Below are positions 17,157-25,755 of a stretch of DNA of 53,637 bases, piece by piece. The notes beneath the pieces were generated by a model. That model saw only the letters and a program-made list of their open reading frames with translations, was not told where the DNA came from and did no database searches. Position numbers and translations under genes: made by a program. How positions within the stretch are numbered: the first letter of the stretch is position 1; every line of letters starts with the position of its first letter. The DNA is from Mesonia sp. K7 (GTDB taxonomy: Bacteria; Bacteroidota; Bacteroidia; Flavobacteriales; Flavobacteriaceae): assembly GCF_003233725.1 (NCBI RefSeq), contig NZ_QKQV01000015.1, positions 1 to 53,637 of the forward strand. The letters run 5' to 3'.

Positions 17157-18494
17157 ATGACTGCTTTACAGGCAATTTCCCCTATAGACGGAAGGTATCA
17201 CAGCAAAACCAAAAAATTGGCAAATTATTTTAGCGAAGAAGCTTTAATAAAATATCGCGTAAAAGTTGAAATCGAGTATTTTATCGCATTGATTAAACAT
17301 GATTTACCGCAACTTAAAAATATAGATTCCAATATTTTCAATCAGTTACGAGCCATATACCAAGACTTCTCGACAGATGATGCTTTGGCAGTAAAAGAAA
17401 CCGAAAAAGTAACCAATCACGACGTTAAGGCGGTTGAATATTTTATCAAGGAAAAGTTTGATGCTCTAGGTTTAGATGAGTCGAAAGAGTTTATCCATTT
17501 TGGATTGACCTCACAAGACATCAACAACACGGCAGTTCCGTTAAGTTTAAAAGAAGCCCTAGAGGAAGTTTACTACCCAGAAATTCAAAACTTAATTGAT
17601 AAGTTAAAAGAACTTGCCGAAAACTGGAAAGATATTCCGATGTTGGCAAGAACTCACGGTCAGCCCGCTTCTCCTACTCGACTAGGTAAAGAAATTGAGG
17701 TTTTCGTAGTTCGTATCGAAGAACAGTTACAAATTTTAAAAAATACACCCGCTGCCGCTAAATTTGGTGGTGCGACAGGTAATTTTAATGCGCACAAAGT
17801 GGCTTACCCTGACAGAGACTGGAAGGCATTTGGTACCACTTTCGTGGAAAAGGATTTGGGTTTAAAACATTCTTTCCCAACCACACAAATCGAACATTAC
17901 GATTATATGGCTGCTTGTTTTGATGCTCTAAAACGCATCAATACCATCTTAATAGACCTTAACCGTGATTTTTGGAGTTATATTTCTATCGATTATTTCA
18001 AACAGAAAATCAAAGAAGGAGAAATAGGTTCATCAGCAATGCCACATAAAGTCAACCCGATAGATTTTGAAAACTCAGAAGGAAATCTGGGTATTGCCAA
18101 TGCTATTTTTGAACATCTTTCTGCCAAATTGCCCATAAGCCGTTTACAACGAGACTTGACCGACAGTACGGTTTTGAGGAATATTGGAGTTCCCATCGGC
18201 CATACTATAATTGGTCTAACTTCTACCTTAAAAGGCTTAAACAAATTATTGCTTAACGAAAGTAAATTACACCAAGACCTCGAAGATAATTGGGCAGTAG
18301 TTGCCGAAGCGATCCAAACGATCTTAAGAAGAGAAGGCTACCCAAAGCCTTATGAAGCTCTAAAAGGTCTCACACGTACCAACGAAAAAATAACCGCTGT
18401 AAGTATCGCAGATTTTATTGAAACTTTAGACGTCAATGAAGACATCAAAAAAGAATTGAAAGTAATTACCCCGCAAAACTATACGGGGATCTAG
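17157..18494 (+). CDS. purB: Adenylosuccinate lyase
   Basis: A 445-residue fumarase/aspartase-superfamily enzyme acting twice in purine synthesis (SAICAR to AICAR, adenylosuccinate to AMP). Start MTALQAISPIDGRY, then TEKVTNHDVKAVEYFI, HFGLTSQDINNTAVPL, ARTHGQPASPTRLGKE and the signature loop GSSAMPHKVNPIDFENSEGN (about 283-302). This matches the E. coli PurB-like subgroup. The ATG at 17157 is preferred to a TTG at 17142. A terminator follows at 18500. Confidence 0.97.
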   Translation: MTALQAISPIDGRYHSKTKKLANYFSEEALIKYRVKVEIEYFIALIKHDLPQLKNIDSNIFNQLRAIYQDFSTDDALAVKETEKVTNHDVKAVEYFIKEKFDALGLDESKEFIHFGLTSQDINNTAVPLSLKEALEEVYYPEIQNLIDKLKELAENWKDIPMLARTHGQPASPTRLGKEIEVFVVRIEEQLQILKNTPAAAKFGGATGNFNAHKVAYPDRDWKAFGTTFVEKDLGLKHSFPTTQIEHYDYMAACFDALKRINTILIDLNRDFWSYISIDYFKQKIKEGEIGSSAMPHKVNPIDFENSEGNLGIANAIFEHLSAKLPISRLQRDLTDSTVLRNIGVPIGHTIIGLTSTLKGLNKLLLNESKLHQDLEDNWAVVAEAIQTILRREGYPKPYEALKGLTRTNEKITAVSIADFIETLDVNEDIKKELKVITPQNYTGI

Positions 18495-18499
18495 AAAAC

Positions 18500-18533
18500 A
18501 AAAAGGAGGCTGGAAAATTCAACCTCCTTTTTT
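18500..18533. terminator. Bidirectional terminator between purB and the T9SS gene
   Basis: AAAAAGGAGG and CCTCCTTTTT form a stem around a short loop, with A/T runs on both sides. It sits between the converging purB and T9SS cargo genes. Confidence 0.8.
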
Positions 18534-18554
18534 ATTTAAACAATTCGAAAAAAA

Positions 18555-21500
18555 TTACTGTTTTATAAGCTTAACTGTTTTGTAGTTTCCTTCTACTTTT
18601 ATTTGTGCCAAATAAACACTACTCGAAAGTTGAGCTAAATCTACTACCATTTCAGAAGACTGATTTCCTGGGAAACTCATAATTCTTTTTCCCTGTAAAT
18701 TAAAGAAGGTGAGTTGCTCGATAGTATTTTCACTGGTTTTTACATAAAACCGATTGTTATTGGTATAATAAACTAAGTTTGAAAATACTTGGCTATCTGT
18801 AATTAAACTTTGAGTAGTAAATTCCCAAACTGGAGCTGTATTGCCTAAAGTTGTTTGTGAACTTTTTGGAATTACTTGCCAGTAATAAGTCGTATTGGCA
18901 TTTACTTGAACCGTAAAAGTTGTTGCAGTAATATCTGCCTGAACCAGATTTAATTGTGAAAGAGATGCTCCCATCATCAAATCAAACATTTCATCATCTA
19001 TACAATAATTTGAGCCTGATTCCCAAGACAAATCAACTTCCAGATTTGAACCATTTGCATTTACAATCACATTGTTTTCTTGATCTGTTGGAATTGGGTT
19101 AATAGCCGATAATAATTCTGGTACATCTATGATCAAGTTGACCGGAACAATATTTTCGCAACCTGCGTAGGTATCTTTCAGTTTTACATAAATGGTTTGC
19201 GTGTAAGCCACCACATTGGTATACATGGTGGGTAAAGCATTAACTTCTGCTTGTGCATCTGCCATTGTTTCAAAGTAATATACATCTATCATCGGATAAT
19301 TAGCAGTGATTTGTGCTGTAGGAATGCTTAAGTCAAATTGGTAAAAACCATCGCCATCATCATCACAAACTTCTACCTCAATAGGAGTAGCAATATTAAA
19401 CATTGGATGTATTCCAAAATTTAAGGCTACCAAATCATAGCAATTTGCGATAGGACTTATTCCTAGAGCTATATAGTTGTAATCTAATCGCGCATAAGCT
19501 AAACTTGGTGCGCTTGCAGGTGTATAACTAGTTGGGTTTGCGATCAGAAAGTTAGGGTCTTCATTTTCTGCACCACTTTGATCTGTATAATATGTTATGC
19601 TATAGTCTCCTTGGTTTGCTATAGGTATATTAGCCAGTATTTCTATCTCCTTAGCCGTTAGATCGTATACCGCTGGTGAACTTGTCGAACATGTAAAAAC
19701 CGTTGTAGGGCATGCGGCCACTGGGCAGTTTTTAAATGCTTCTGTGTTTAAATTCACATTTAAACTTCCATTTATAGAGTTACACTGTTTAGAAAATTCG
19801 GCTTCTGCCTCTATAAAAATAGTACCATAGGCATTGGGAATATCTCCTTGACTGAGCGTTACGCAAAAACTTCCTGGTGAGGTAACAACTACATTATTTG
19901 TACTGTAGGTAACATTGTTAGTAGAAGTAAAATTAAGTGCAATATTTTGTAAGGTAGCTCCAGTAGGGACAGTATAAGTTCCACAAACAGTTAATGGATA
20001 AGTAGGATTTACTACAGACGCTATTGTAGAGCAATTCAATCCAGTACCAATAGGACTAAGTAATGAACAATTTTCATAAGAACTACCTGCTTGTGTCACT
20101 GCATCTAAATTTACGTCCCCAAAAACTGTATTTGTACAACTACTTGAGTTATCTTCTCCTACATATAGATTATCCATATACAAAGTACCATAATGTCCAG
20201 CCAAACCACAATCGGTAACCATTACTTCAACAGTAAGACCCTTACCCTGGTATGCTTCTGTATTAAATTTTGCACATGACCACTCACTAAAACTGGTCTG
20301 ACAGACATTTGGTAAAATACATTCACTGATTATCATTTTATCATTATCGTCAAAAACTTTAACCAAAATTGAAGGTTGTTCACTTAACATGTGGTTTGTA
20401 TTAAGACTACCAATAAAAGCAAAATCAAAAGAAAAAACTTCCCCAGCAATAAACTCTTTTACTAATGTGGTTTTACCTATATTTCCTTGATAGTCATTTA
20501 AACGTATTGCGTTTTCACTATATGCATACGGTGTTGTTCTCGACATATATATATTATAGTTAGCTAATTCAGCTATATCTCCTTGACCTGTTAGGGAAAC
20601 ATTTACCGTAGTATCGTCATTTGTACCCAAAACACTCGTGTATAAATTTGTAGCAGTAGTATAATCAAAATTCTCATCACAAGACGCAACAGTCTGGAAT
20701 CCATAATTTTCAGAATGAAATGTATAATCAAAATCAGCAGTTTGATTACCATTTGCTTCTATTTCTGGGTTTTTAATACACCCACAGGTGGTTTCCAACA
20801 TATTTACGGGTATCAATTCGCTCTCACAACCATTTACCGTTTGAGAAACATAATAAGTATCGTTATCACTTAAAGTTACTGCGCTTGGATCTGAAATCAC
20901 TTGTGTTCCAGCCGCATCACTATACCAAGTAATATTTTCTCCTACAACGTGTACTTCATTTAAATTATCTCCTTGCTTATTGAAACCTGCAGCTTGCCAG
21001 GTAGCTTGAGAGCAAAATTTTTCTATTGCCTCAACTTCAGGAGAATCTGTCTGATGTTTTACTTTTAATGGTATTAAGCTACAGTTATTACCAAAAGTAA
21101 CATAAAAAGTATCATGAAAAGAAATTGATGTATTTGCTGTTACTGGGATTGTGCCTGCCTGATCACTATAAAATGAAATTTGGCCATTGGAATAATTTAA
21201 AAAAGTAATATCCGCTAAGGTTTGTTGGCTAACGTCACAAGACTCATAAAAAACACCTTCTGTGTAAATATAAATATAGGAAGTTATCACTTGTGAACAT
21301 CCAGGTAAATTATAATTCGCTTGGTAATTATATTGTTCAAAAGAATCTTCACCCATAAAATAGACTTCTGTGACCGCTCCGCCATTATAAGATGTTGTCA
21401 TATTTGCGTCGAGCCATAAATTGTTTGGTGTAGACCAAACTACGGAAACATTATTATTGTTTCCATCTTTAACGGTCAGTTGCGTTGCTACACTTTGATC

Positions 21501-21626
21501 TGAAATCAAATATGGTTCATCATAACATATACTGCTGTTTACCGATACTGGTAATGGTAAACACTGAGCATATGAATGGAAAATAAATAAGAAGCTACAA
21601 AAAAGAAAGACGTAGTTTTTCATCAT
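18555..21626 (-). CDS. Large secreted protein with T9SS type A sorting domain
   Basis: A 1023-residue exported protein: signal peptide (MMKNYVFLFCSFLFIFHSYAQC), many beta-rich, cysteine-containing modules, and a C-terminal type A sorting domain (about 950-1023: NNNRFYVKTSENTIEQLTFFNLQGKRIMSF...LSSSVYLAQIKVEG...KLIKQ) that directs secretion by the type IX system and cell-surface attachment. Middle segments show gliding-motility/adhesin-like patterns (SDAAGTQVISDPSAVTLSDNDTYYVSQ, repeated as TIPVTANTSISFHDTFYVTF) and a region resembling a carbohydrate-binding or MAM-like beta-sandwich near 385-500, ending in YMDNLYVGE. No catalytic motif seen. Probably an adhesin or surface-layer protein. Convergent with purB. 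Confidence 0.88.
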   Translation of the reverse strand: MMKNYVFLFCSFLFIFHSYAQCLPLPVSVNSSICYDEPYLISDQSVATQLTVKDGNNNNVSVVWSTPNNLWLDANMTTSYNGGAVTEVYFMGEDSFEQYNYQANYNLPGCSQVITSYIYIYTEGVFYESCDVSQQTLADITFLNYSNGQISFYSDQAGTIPVTANTSISFHDTFYVTFGNNCSLIPLKVKHQTDSPEVEAIEKFCSQATWQAAGFNKQGDNLNEVHVVGENITWYSDAAGTQVISDPSAVTLSDNDTYYVSQTVNGCESELIPVNMLETTCGCIKNPEIEANGNQTADFDYTFHSENYGFQTVASCDENFDYTTATNLYTSVLGTNDDTTVNVSLTGQGDIAELANYNIYMSRTTPYAYSENAIRLNDYQGNIGKTTLVKEFIAGEVFSFDFAFIGSLNTNHMLSEQPSILVKVFDDNDKMIISECILPNVCQTSFSEWSCAKFNTEAYQGKGLTVEVMVTDCGLAGHYGTLYMDNLYVGEDNSSSCTNTVFGDVNLDAVTQAGSSYENCSLLSPIGTGLNCSTIASVVNPTYPLTVCGTYTVPTGATLQNIALNFTSTNNVTYSTNNVVVTSPGSFCVTLSQGDIPNAYGTIFIEAEAEFSKQCNSINGSLNVNLNTEAFKNCPVAACPTTVFTCSTSSPAVYDLTAKEIEILANIPIANQGDYSITYYTDQSGAENEDPNFLIANPTSYTPASAPSLAYARLDYNYIALGISPIANCYDLVALNFGIHPMFNIATPIEVEVCDDDGDGFYQFDLSIPTAQITANYPMIDVYYFETMADAQAEVNALPTMYTNVVAYTQTIYVKLKDTYAGCENIVPVNLIIDVPELLSAINPIPTDQENNVIVNANGSNLEVDLSWESGSNYCIDDEMFDLMMGASLSQLNLVQADITATTFTVQVNANTTYYWQVIPKSSQTTLGNTAPVWEFTTQSLITDSQVFSNLVYYTNNNRFYVKTSENTIEQLTFFNLQGKRIMSFPGNQSSEMVVDLAQLSSSVYLAQIKVEGNYKTVKLIKQ

Positions 21627-21868
21627 ATAAGTTTTTTAGTTTAAATAAGGTTATTCATTACTAAAACAACTACACCGCTAATTCTCCTACCTTAAAATTG
21701 AATTATTTACAAAAAAAATTAAATTATTTTGACAAATTCTCACCAAACTATAAGATAACAACCCTTATTATTACAAGTCTCGTATTCTCACTTTGCTCAA
21801 TCAAGGTTTTCCATCTCACATACCTATTTTTCTGTATATATCTTGAATCCTAATTTTCGAGGTTTCAC

Positions 21869-23041
21869 TTAAGTTCTTCTATATTTATCCGTGATTTCAA
21901 AAACATGTTCTAAAATTGCTTTTTCTTCTTCGGTAAAATCCACTTTACGGCGTTGCATCACTTTTTCGGCTACTTCAAAAGCTTTTCTCGTTTGGTAAGT
22001 CGTGGTTCCACTGCTTCCTCCCCAACTAAAACTTGGTATAAAATTACGCGGAAAACCTGCTCCAAAAATATTGGCACTAACTCCTACCACAGTTCCTGTA
22101 TTGAACATGGTATTGATCCCGCATTTAGAATGATCGCCCATCATCAAACCGCAAAATTGTAACCCTGTTGGTGCAAATCTTTCGGTTTGGTAATCCCAAA
22201 GTCGCACTTCTGCATAATTATTTTTCAGGTTCGAGTTATTACTGTCTGCACCGATATTACACCATTCACCCAAAACAGAATTCCCCAGAAAACCATCGTG
22301 ACCTTTATTGGAATAGCCAAAAATGACAGAATTATTGACTTCTCCACCAACTTTACTATGCGGACCAATCGTAGTGCCGGTGTAAATTTTTGCTCCCATT
22401 TTTATGGATGAACTTTCACATAATGCAAATGGTCCACGAATAGCAGCCATTTCCATCACTTCGGCATCTTTTCCGATGTAAATAGGACCTTCACTTGCAT
22501 TAAGTGTACAGAAATTGATTTTTGCTCCTTCTTCTACAAAAATGTTTTCTTTATGCACACAATGCACAAAATCTGGAATAGGCTGTGATGTTCTATCTTT
22601 GGTCAACAATTCAAAATCTTGTTGTATTGCTTCGTGATTTTTAGAAAAAATATCCCAAGTATGATTGATTTTTAAAGGAGCTTCTTTTAATTCTATTTGT
22701 TCAAAATCTTCTAAATTAACTTCGATATCTTCCTCTGCTTTGAAAGCAATATATTCTTCTTCAAAAACCAGCACTTGATTAAAATCTAAAGTTTGTATTT
22801 GTTCTACCAAACTCTCGTGTGGACAAACCGAGGCGTTAATTAACACATTTTCTTCCATTTCTACCATGGGCCATTTTTCAGACAAGTAATCTTCGGTAAT
22901 CGTTGTGGTGGTTGAATTGAGATATCTCTCCCACTTCTCACGGATGGTTAAAATACCAATTCTAATGTCGGCAACTGGTCTGGTATAGGTAAACGGTAAC
23001 AAACTGTTTCTTGTGTTTCCGTCGAATAAAATGTAGTTCAT
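21869..23041 (-). CDS. GlmU-like putative sugar nucleotidyltransferase
   Basis: A 390-residue protein beginning MNYILFDGNTRNSLLPFTYTRPVADIRIGILTI, the N-terminus of the NTP_transf_4/GlmU-family proteins of Bacteroidota. The second half is a left-handed beta-helix with hexapeptide repeats (GPIYIGKDAEVMEMAAIRGPFALCESSSIKMGAKIYTGTTIGPHSKVGGEV). The N-terminal domain lacks the GxGTRM loop of true GlmU uridylyltransferases, so activity is uncertain. Likely envelope-sugar metabolism. It follows the small membrane protein gene at 23089-23217 by 47 bases. The 242-base gap to the T9SS gene (21627-21868) is AT-rich and shows nothing clear. Confidence 0.85.
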   Translation of the reverse strand: MNYILFDGNTRNSLLPFTYTRPVADIRIGILTIREKWERYLNSTTTTITEDYLSEKWPMVEMEENVLINASVCPHESLVEQIQTLDFNQVLVFEEEYIAFKAEEDIEVNLEDFEQIELKEAPLKINHTWDIFSKNHEAIQQDFELLTKDRTSQPIPDFVHCVHKENIFVEEGAKINFCTLNASEGPIYIGKDAEVMEMAAIRGPFALCESSSIKMGAKIYTGTTIGPHSKVGGEVNNSVIFGYSNKGHDGFLGNSVLGEWCNIGADSNNSNLKNNYAEVRLWDYQTERFAPTGLQFCGLMMGDHSKCGINTMFNTGTVVGVSANIFGAGFPRNFIPSFSWGGSSGTTTYQTRKAFEVAEKVMQRRKVDFTEEEKAILEHVFEITDKYRRT

Positions 23042-23088
23042 TTTTGAAAATTTTTATCGAAAATACGACTTCTGTAAATTTATATCCT

Positions 23089-23217
23089 TCAAAAAAATAA
23101 ATATTTAATCAACCCAAAAACAGCAATTCCTATTATTAATATAATCAAAACTGCAAATTCAAATCTCACATAATTAGAAAGTACTTTCCACCAATACAGA
23201 TCGTCATTTTTCTTCAT
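23089..23217 (-). CDS. 42-residue single-pass membrane protein
   Basis: A short frame starting at the ATG at 23217 and ending with TGA at 23089. The product begins MKKNDDLYWWKVLSNYV, followed by a clean membrane helix (FAVLIILIIGIAVFGLI) and KYLFF at the end. It starts two bases after the stop of the NTF2-like gene, which implies coupled translation, and lies ahead of the GlmU-like gene. Composition (Trp pair, charged N-terminus, one helix) is typical of a real small membrane protein. No family recognised. Confidence 0.7.
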   Translation of the reverse strand: MKKNDDLYWWKVLSNYVRFEFAVLIILIIGIAVFGLIKYLFF

Positions 23218-23219
23218 TT

Positions 23220-23672
23220 TTACTTTTCTGTTTTACAATTATTTCTATTTCTTGTGTCAGTTAGTGAAACGATCTTCCAGTCACCGTCATCTTTCATTAA
23301 AACAAAATTATTGGTACCACAATGGCTAAAACTTCCTTTAAAGTAAAACTCGTAGGGTGTCCAAACATTGGCCATCATTTTGTCTTCTTGTACCACAAAA
23401 CCCAGTAGTTTTTCTTCAAAATGAATATCATGGGGTATCGAGGCGATGTTTTTTATAAATTCATCGTAAGACTCTCTCACCAACTGATTTTGCCCTTCTT
23501 GGTTTTTGGTAATGGTCGATAGTGCCGCATCTGGCATGGCCATTTTCTTTAACAACACAGTATCTTTTTGATGAAAGGCTTCAAAAAAGTCTTCGATAGC
23601 TTTTTGTGGTGTCTGTTGAGCTTTCGCGAAAGCAAAAGAAAACAGTAGTGTATATAAAACAACGATTCTCAT
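23220..23672 (-). CDS. Exported NTF2-like (SnoaL-type) protein
   Basis: A 150-residue protein with a signal peptide (MRIVVLYTLLFSFAFAKAQQ). The mature part has the NTF2-like pattern: helix AIEDFFEAFHQKDTVLLKKMA, then strands including VANVWTPYEFYFKGSFSHCGTNNFVLMKDDGDWKIVSLTDTRN. Such exported NTF2-like proteins are of unknown function. Start chosen at the ATG at 23672; a TTG at 23678 would add two residues. It leads a probable operon with the small membrane protein and the GlmU-like gene, divergent from panB. Confidence 0.85.
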   Translation of the reverse strand: MRIVVLYTLLFSFAFAKAQQTPQKAIEDFFEAFHQKDTVLLKKMAMPDAALSTITKNQEGQNQLVRESYDEFIKNIASIPHDIHFEEKLLGFVVQEDKMMANVWTPYEFYFKGSFSHCGTNNFVLMKDDGDWKIVSLTDTRNRNNCKTEK

Positions 23673-23734
23673 GAGCAAGATTTTATGATGAACGACTAAT
23701 TTAGTATTTTTATGCCAATTTTAAACCACAAAAA

Positions 23735-24553
23735 ATGTCTGTAGCCAAAAAAGAATATAAAAGAGTTACCGTAAAATCACTTGTCGATATGAAAGCCCTC
23801 GGCGAAAAGATCTCGATGCTTACTGCTTACGATTATACGATGGCAAAAATTGTTGATAGTGCAGGAATCGATGTGATCCTGGTAGGTGATTCTGCTTCTA
23901 ATGTGATGGCAGGTCACGAGACTACTTTGCCGATTACACTTGACCAAATGATTTATCACGCTTCTTCGGTGGTGCGAGCTATAGAAAGAGCTTTGGTCGT
24001 AGTCGATTTGCCTTTCGGAAGCTACCAAAGTGATCCGAAAGAAGCACTTCGTTCTTCGATTAGAATTATGAAAGAAAGTGGTGGGCACGCTGTAAAACTC
24101 GAAGGCGGAAAAGAAGTAAAAGACTCCATCAAACGTATTTTGGCCGCAGGAATTCCTGTAATGGGACATTTGGGCTTAACTCCGCAATCTATCTATAAAT
24201 TCGGAACCTATACCGTTAGAGCCAAAGAGGAAGAAGAGGCTGAAAAACTAAAAGAAGATGCTAAAATGTTAGAAAAAATAGGTTGCTTTGCTGTTGTTTT
24301 AGAAAAAGTGCCTGCCAAACTCGCAAAAGAAGTGGCTGATAGCATTAGTATTCCTGTAATTGGAATTGGTGCTGGAAATGGTGTCGACGGTCAAGTCTTG
24401 GTGGTTCACGATATGATTGGAATGACCCATGAATTCAACCCACGTTTTTTACGTCGTTACCTTGATTTATATGCCGATATGACCCAAGCGTTTAAACAAT
24501 ATAACGATGATGTAAAATCGGGTGATTTTCCGAATGAAAAAGAGCAGTATTGA
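23735..24553 (+). CDS. panB: 3-methyl-2-oxobutanoate hydroxymethyltransferase
   Basis: A 272-residue TIM-barrel enzyme making ketopantoate from alpha-ketoisovalerate and methylene-THF, the first step of pantothenate (CoA) synthesis. Signature segments: [33 protein letters not shown] (metal-binding Asp), [41 protein letters not shown] and [25 protein letters not shown]. Full length. Next gene downstream is the four-helix-bundle protein inside a repeat array. Confidence 0.97.
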   Translation: MSVAKKEYKRVTVKSLVDMKALGEKISMLTAYDYTMAKIVDSAGIDVILVGDSASNVMAGHETTLPITLDQMIYHASSVVRAIERALVVVDLPFGSYQSDPKEALRSSIRIMKESGGHAVKLEGGKEVKDSIKRILAAGIPVMGHLGLTPQSIYKFGTYTVRAKEEEEAEKLKEDAKMLEKIGCFAVVLEKVPAKLAKEVADSISIPVIGIGAGNGVDGQVLVVHDMIGMTHEFNPRFLRRYLDLYADMTQAFKQYNDDVKSGDFPNEKEQY

Positions 24554-24554
24554 T

Positions 24555-24594
24555 TTAGATCGGTTAGACTTATTAGATTATTAGACCTTTTAGA
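24555..24594 (+). repeat. Five TTAGA repeats before the four-helix-bundle gene
   Basis: TTAGA occurs at 24555, 24564, 24573, 24581 and 24590, a spacing of 9, 9, 8 and 9 bases, ending one base before the ATG of the gene at 24596. It is the reverse complement of the unit repeated after the gene. Confidence 0.75.
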
Positions 24595-24595
24595 T

Positions 24596-24949
24596 ATGCA
24601 TCGTTATAAGGATTTAGATATTTGGAAAAGAAGCAGAGCCTTTTGCACACATATCTATAACTTGACAAGTTCTTTTCCTGAAACAGAAAAGTTTGGTTTA
24701 ACAAATCAATTACGAAGAGCTTCTGTTTCTTTAGCTTCAAACATTGCCGAAGGTTCATCACGAAGTAGCAACAAAGACTTTAAAAGATTTCTGGAAATCA
24801 CATTAGGCTCCGCTTATGAAATCGAAACTCAACTTATTATCTCAAATGATTTAGGTTTTATTTCTAATCAAAAATTAAATAAATCGACTGAAGAATTAAA
24901 CGAAATCATCAAAATGATTTCAAAATTTAAAACTCAACTAAAATTCTAA
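24596..24949 (+). CDS. Four-helix-bundle protein (S23/IVP family)
   Basis: A 117-residue helical protein starting MHRYKDLDIWKRSRAFCTHIY; the central LRRASVSLASNIAEGSSRSSNKDFKRFLEITLGSAYEIETQL is the hallmark of the family first seen in 23S rRNA intervening sequences, which also includes the Avd accessory proteins of diversity-generating retroelements. They form pentameric, positively charged barrels that bind nucleic acid. No reverse transcriptase or template repeat is nearby. The gene sits between panB and an rRNA/tRNA-type pseudouridine synthase and is flanked on both sides by short opposing repeat arrays, so it may be a small mobile or structured insertion. Confidence 0.9.
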   Translation: MHRYKDLDIWKRSRAFCTHIYNLTSSFPETEKFGLTNQLRRASVSLASNIAEGSSRSSNKDFKRFLEITLGSAYEIETQLIISNDLGFISNQKLNKSTEELNEIIKMISKFKTQLKF

Positions 24950-24997
24950 TTCTCTACCATTCTAACTTTCTAAAAATCTAACAATCTAAATGTCTAA
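24945..24997 (+). repeat. Seven TCTAA repeats at exact 8-base spacing
   Basis: TCTAA starts at 24945, 24961, 24969, 24977, 24985 and 24993, with one variant TCTAC at 24953: seven units at an exact 8-base period. The first includes the stop codon of the four-helix-bundle gene and the last is inside the first codons of the next gene. Confidence 0.8.
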
Positions 24998-25676
24998 ATC
25001 CAATAAAGATAATCTTCAGGTAATTTACGAAGACAACCATTTGATTATCGTTAATAAACGACCTGGTGATATTGTACAAGGTGATAAAACTGGTGATAAA
25101 CCCCTTAGCGAAGTAGTAAAATCGTATCTCAAAGACAAATATAACAAGCCAGGAAATGTTTATTTAGGTGTGGTACATCGCTTAGATCGACCTACCAGCG
25201 GAATTGTTTTATTTGCAAAGACCTCAAAAGCGCTTTCGCGGATGAACAAAATGTTCGTAAATAAAGAAGTAAAAAAAACTTATCTGGCGATTGTAAAAGG
25301 GACTCCACAAAAAGAAAAAGAAACACTTATTCACTTCTTAAAACGAAATCAAAAACAGAATAAATCTTATGCCAATCTGAAAGAAGTTGAAGGTTCAAAA
25401 AAAGGAATTTTACACTACGAACTTTTAAAAAAATTAGACAATTATTCCACCGTAAAAATCAATTTAGAAACCGGGAGGCACCATCAAATTAGAAGTCAAT
25501 TATCGGCCATTGGTTTTCCTATAAAAGGAGATTTAAAATATGGTTTTGACAGAAGTAATCCTGATGCAAGTATAAGTTTGCATGCTTGGCAAATCGAATT
25601 TATTCATCCGGTGCAAAAAGAAAAAATTTTGGTAAAAGCGTCACCACCTAAAAATGTACTTTGGGACAAAATTTAA
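24990..25676 (+). CDS. RluA-family pseudouridine synthase
   Basis: A 228-residue enzyme that isomerises uridine to pseudouridine in rRNA or tRNA. The catalytic motif HRLDRPTSGIVLFAKTS (about residues 64-80, catalytic Asp) and LETGRHHQIRSQL plus GDLKYG are diagnostic for the RluA/RluC/RluD superfamily. It lacks an S4 domain at the N-terminus, as in RluA and TruC, so the target site is unknown. The start region is embedded in the TCTAA array. A strong terminator follows directly. Confidence 0.93.
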   Translation: MSKSNKDNLQVIYEDNHLIIVNKRPGDIVQGDKTGDKPLSEVVKSYLKDKYNKPGNVYLGVVHRLDRPTSGIVLFAKTSKALSRMNKMFVNKEVKKTYLAIVKGTPQKEKETLIHFLKRNQKQNKSYANLKEVEGSKKGILHYELLKKLDNYSTVKINLETGRHHQIRSQLSAIGFPIKGDLKYGFDRSNPDASISLHAWQIEFIHPVQKEKILVKASPPKNVLWDKI

Positions 25677-25678
25677 CT

Positions 25679-25715
25679 AAAAAACCACTATAAATAATTC
25701 TTATAGTGGTTTTTT
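25679..25715. terminator. Terminator after the pseudouridine synthase gene
   Basis: AAAAAACCACTATAA and TTATAGTGGTTTTTT form a perfect 15-base stem with a 7-base loop. It lies immediately past the stop at 25676 and between converging genes, so it can act both ways. Confidence 0.85.
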
Positions 25716-25755
25716 AAAATAAATAAAATCAATTATTTAAGGTTTTTATCTAAAC

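Noticed and set aside
21627-21868. Possible gene or RNA in the gap between the T9SS and GlmU-like genes
   Set aside because: AT-rich with no open frame of sensible composition, no clear hairpin and no consensus promoter with correct spacing.
24596-24949. A diversity-generating retroelement around the Avd-like gene
   Set aside because: No reverse transcriptase, template repeat or variable repeat was found in the surrounding genes.
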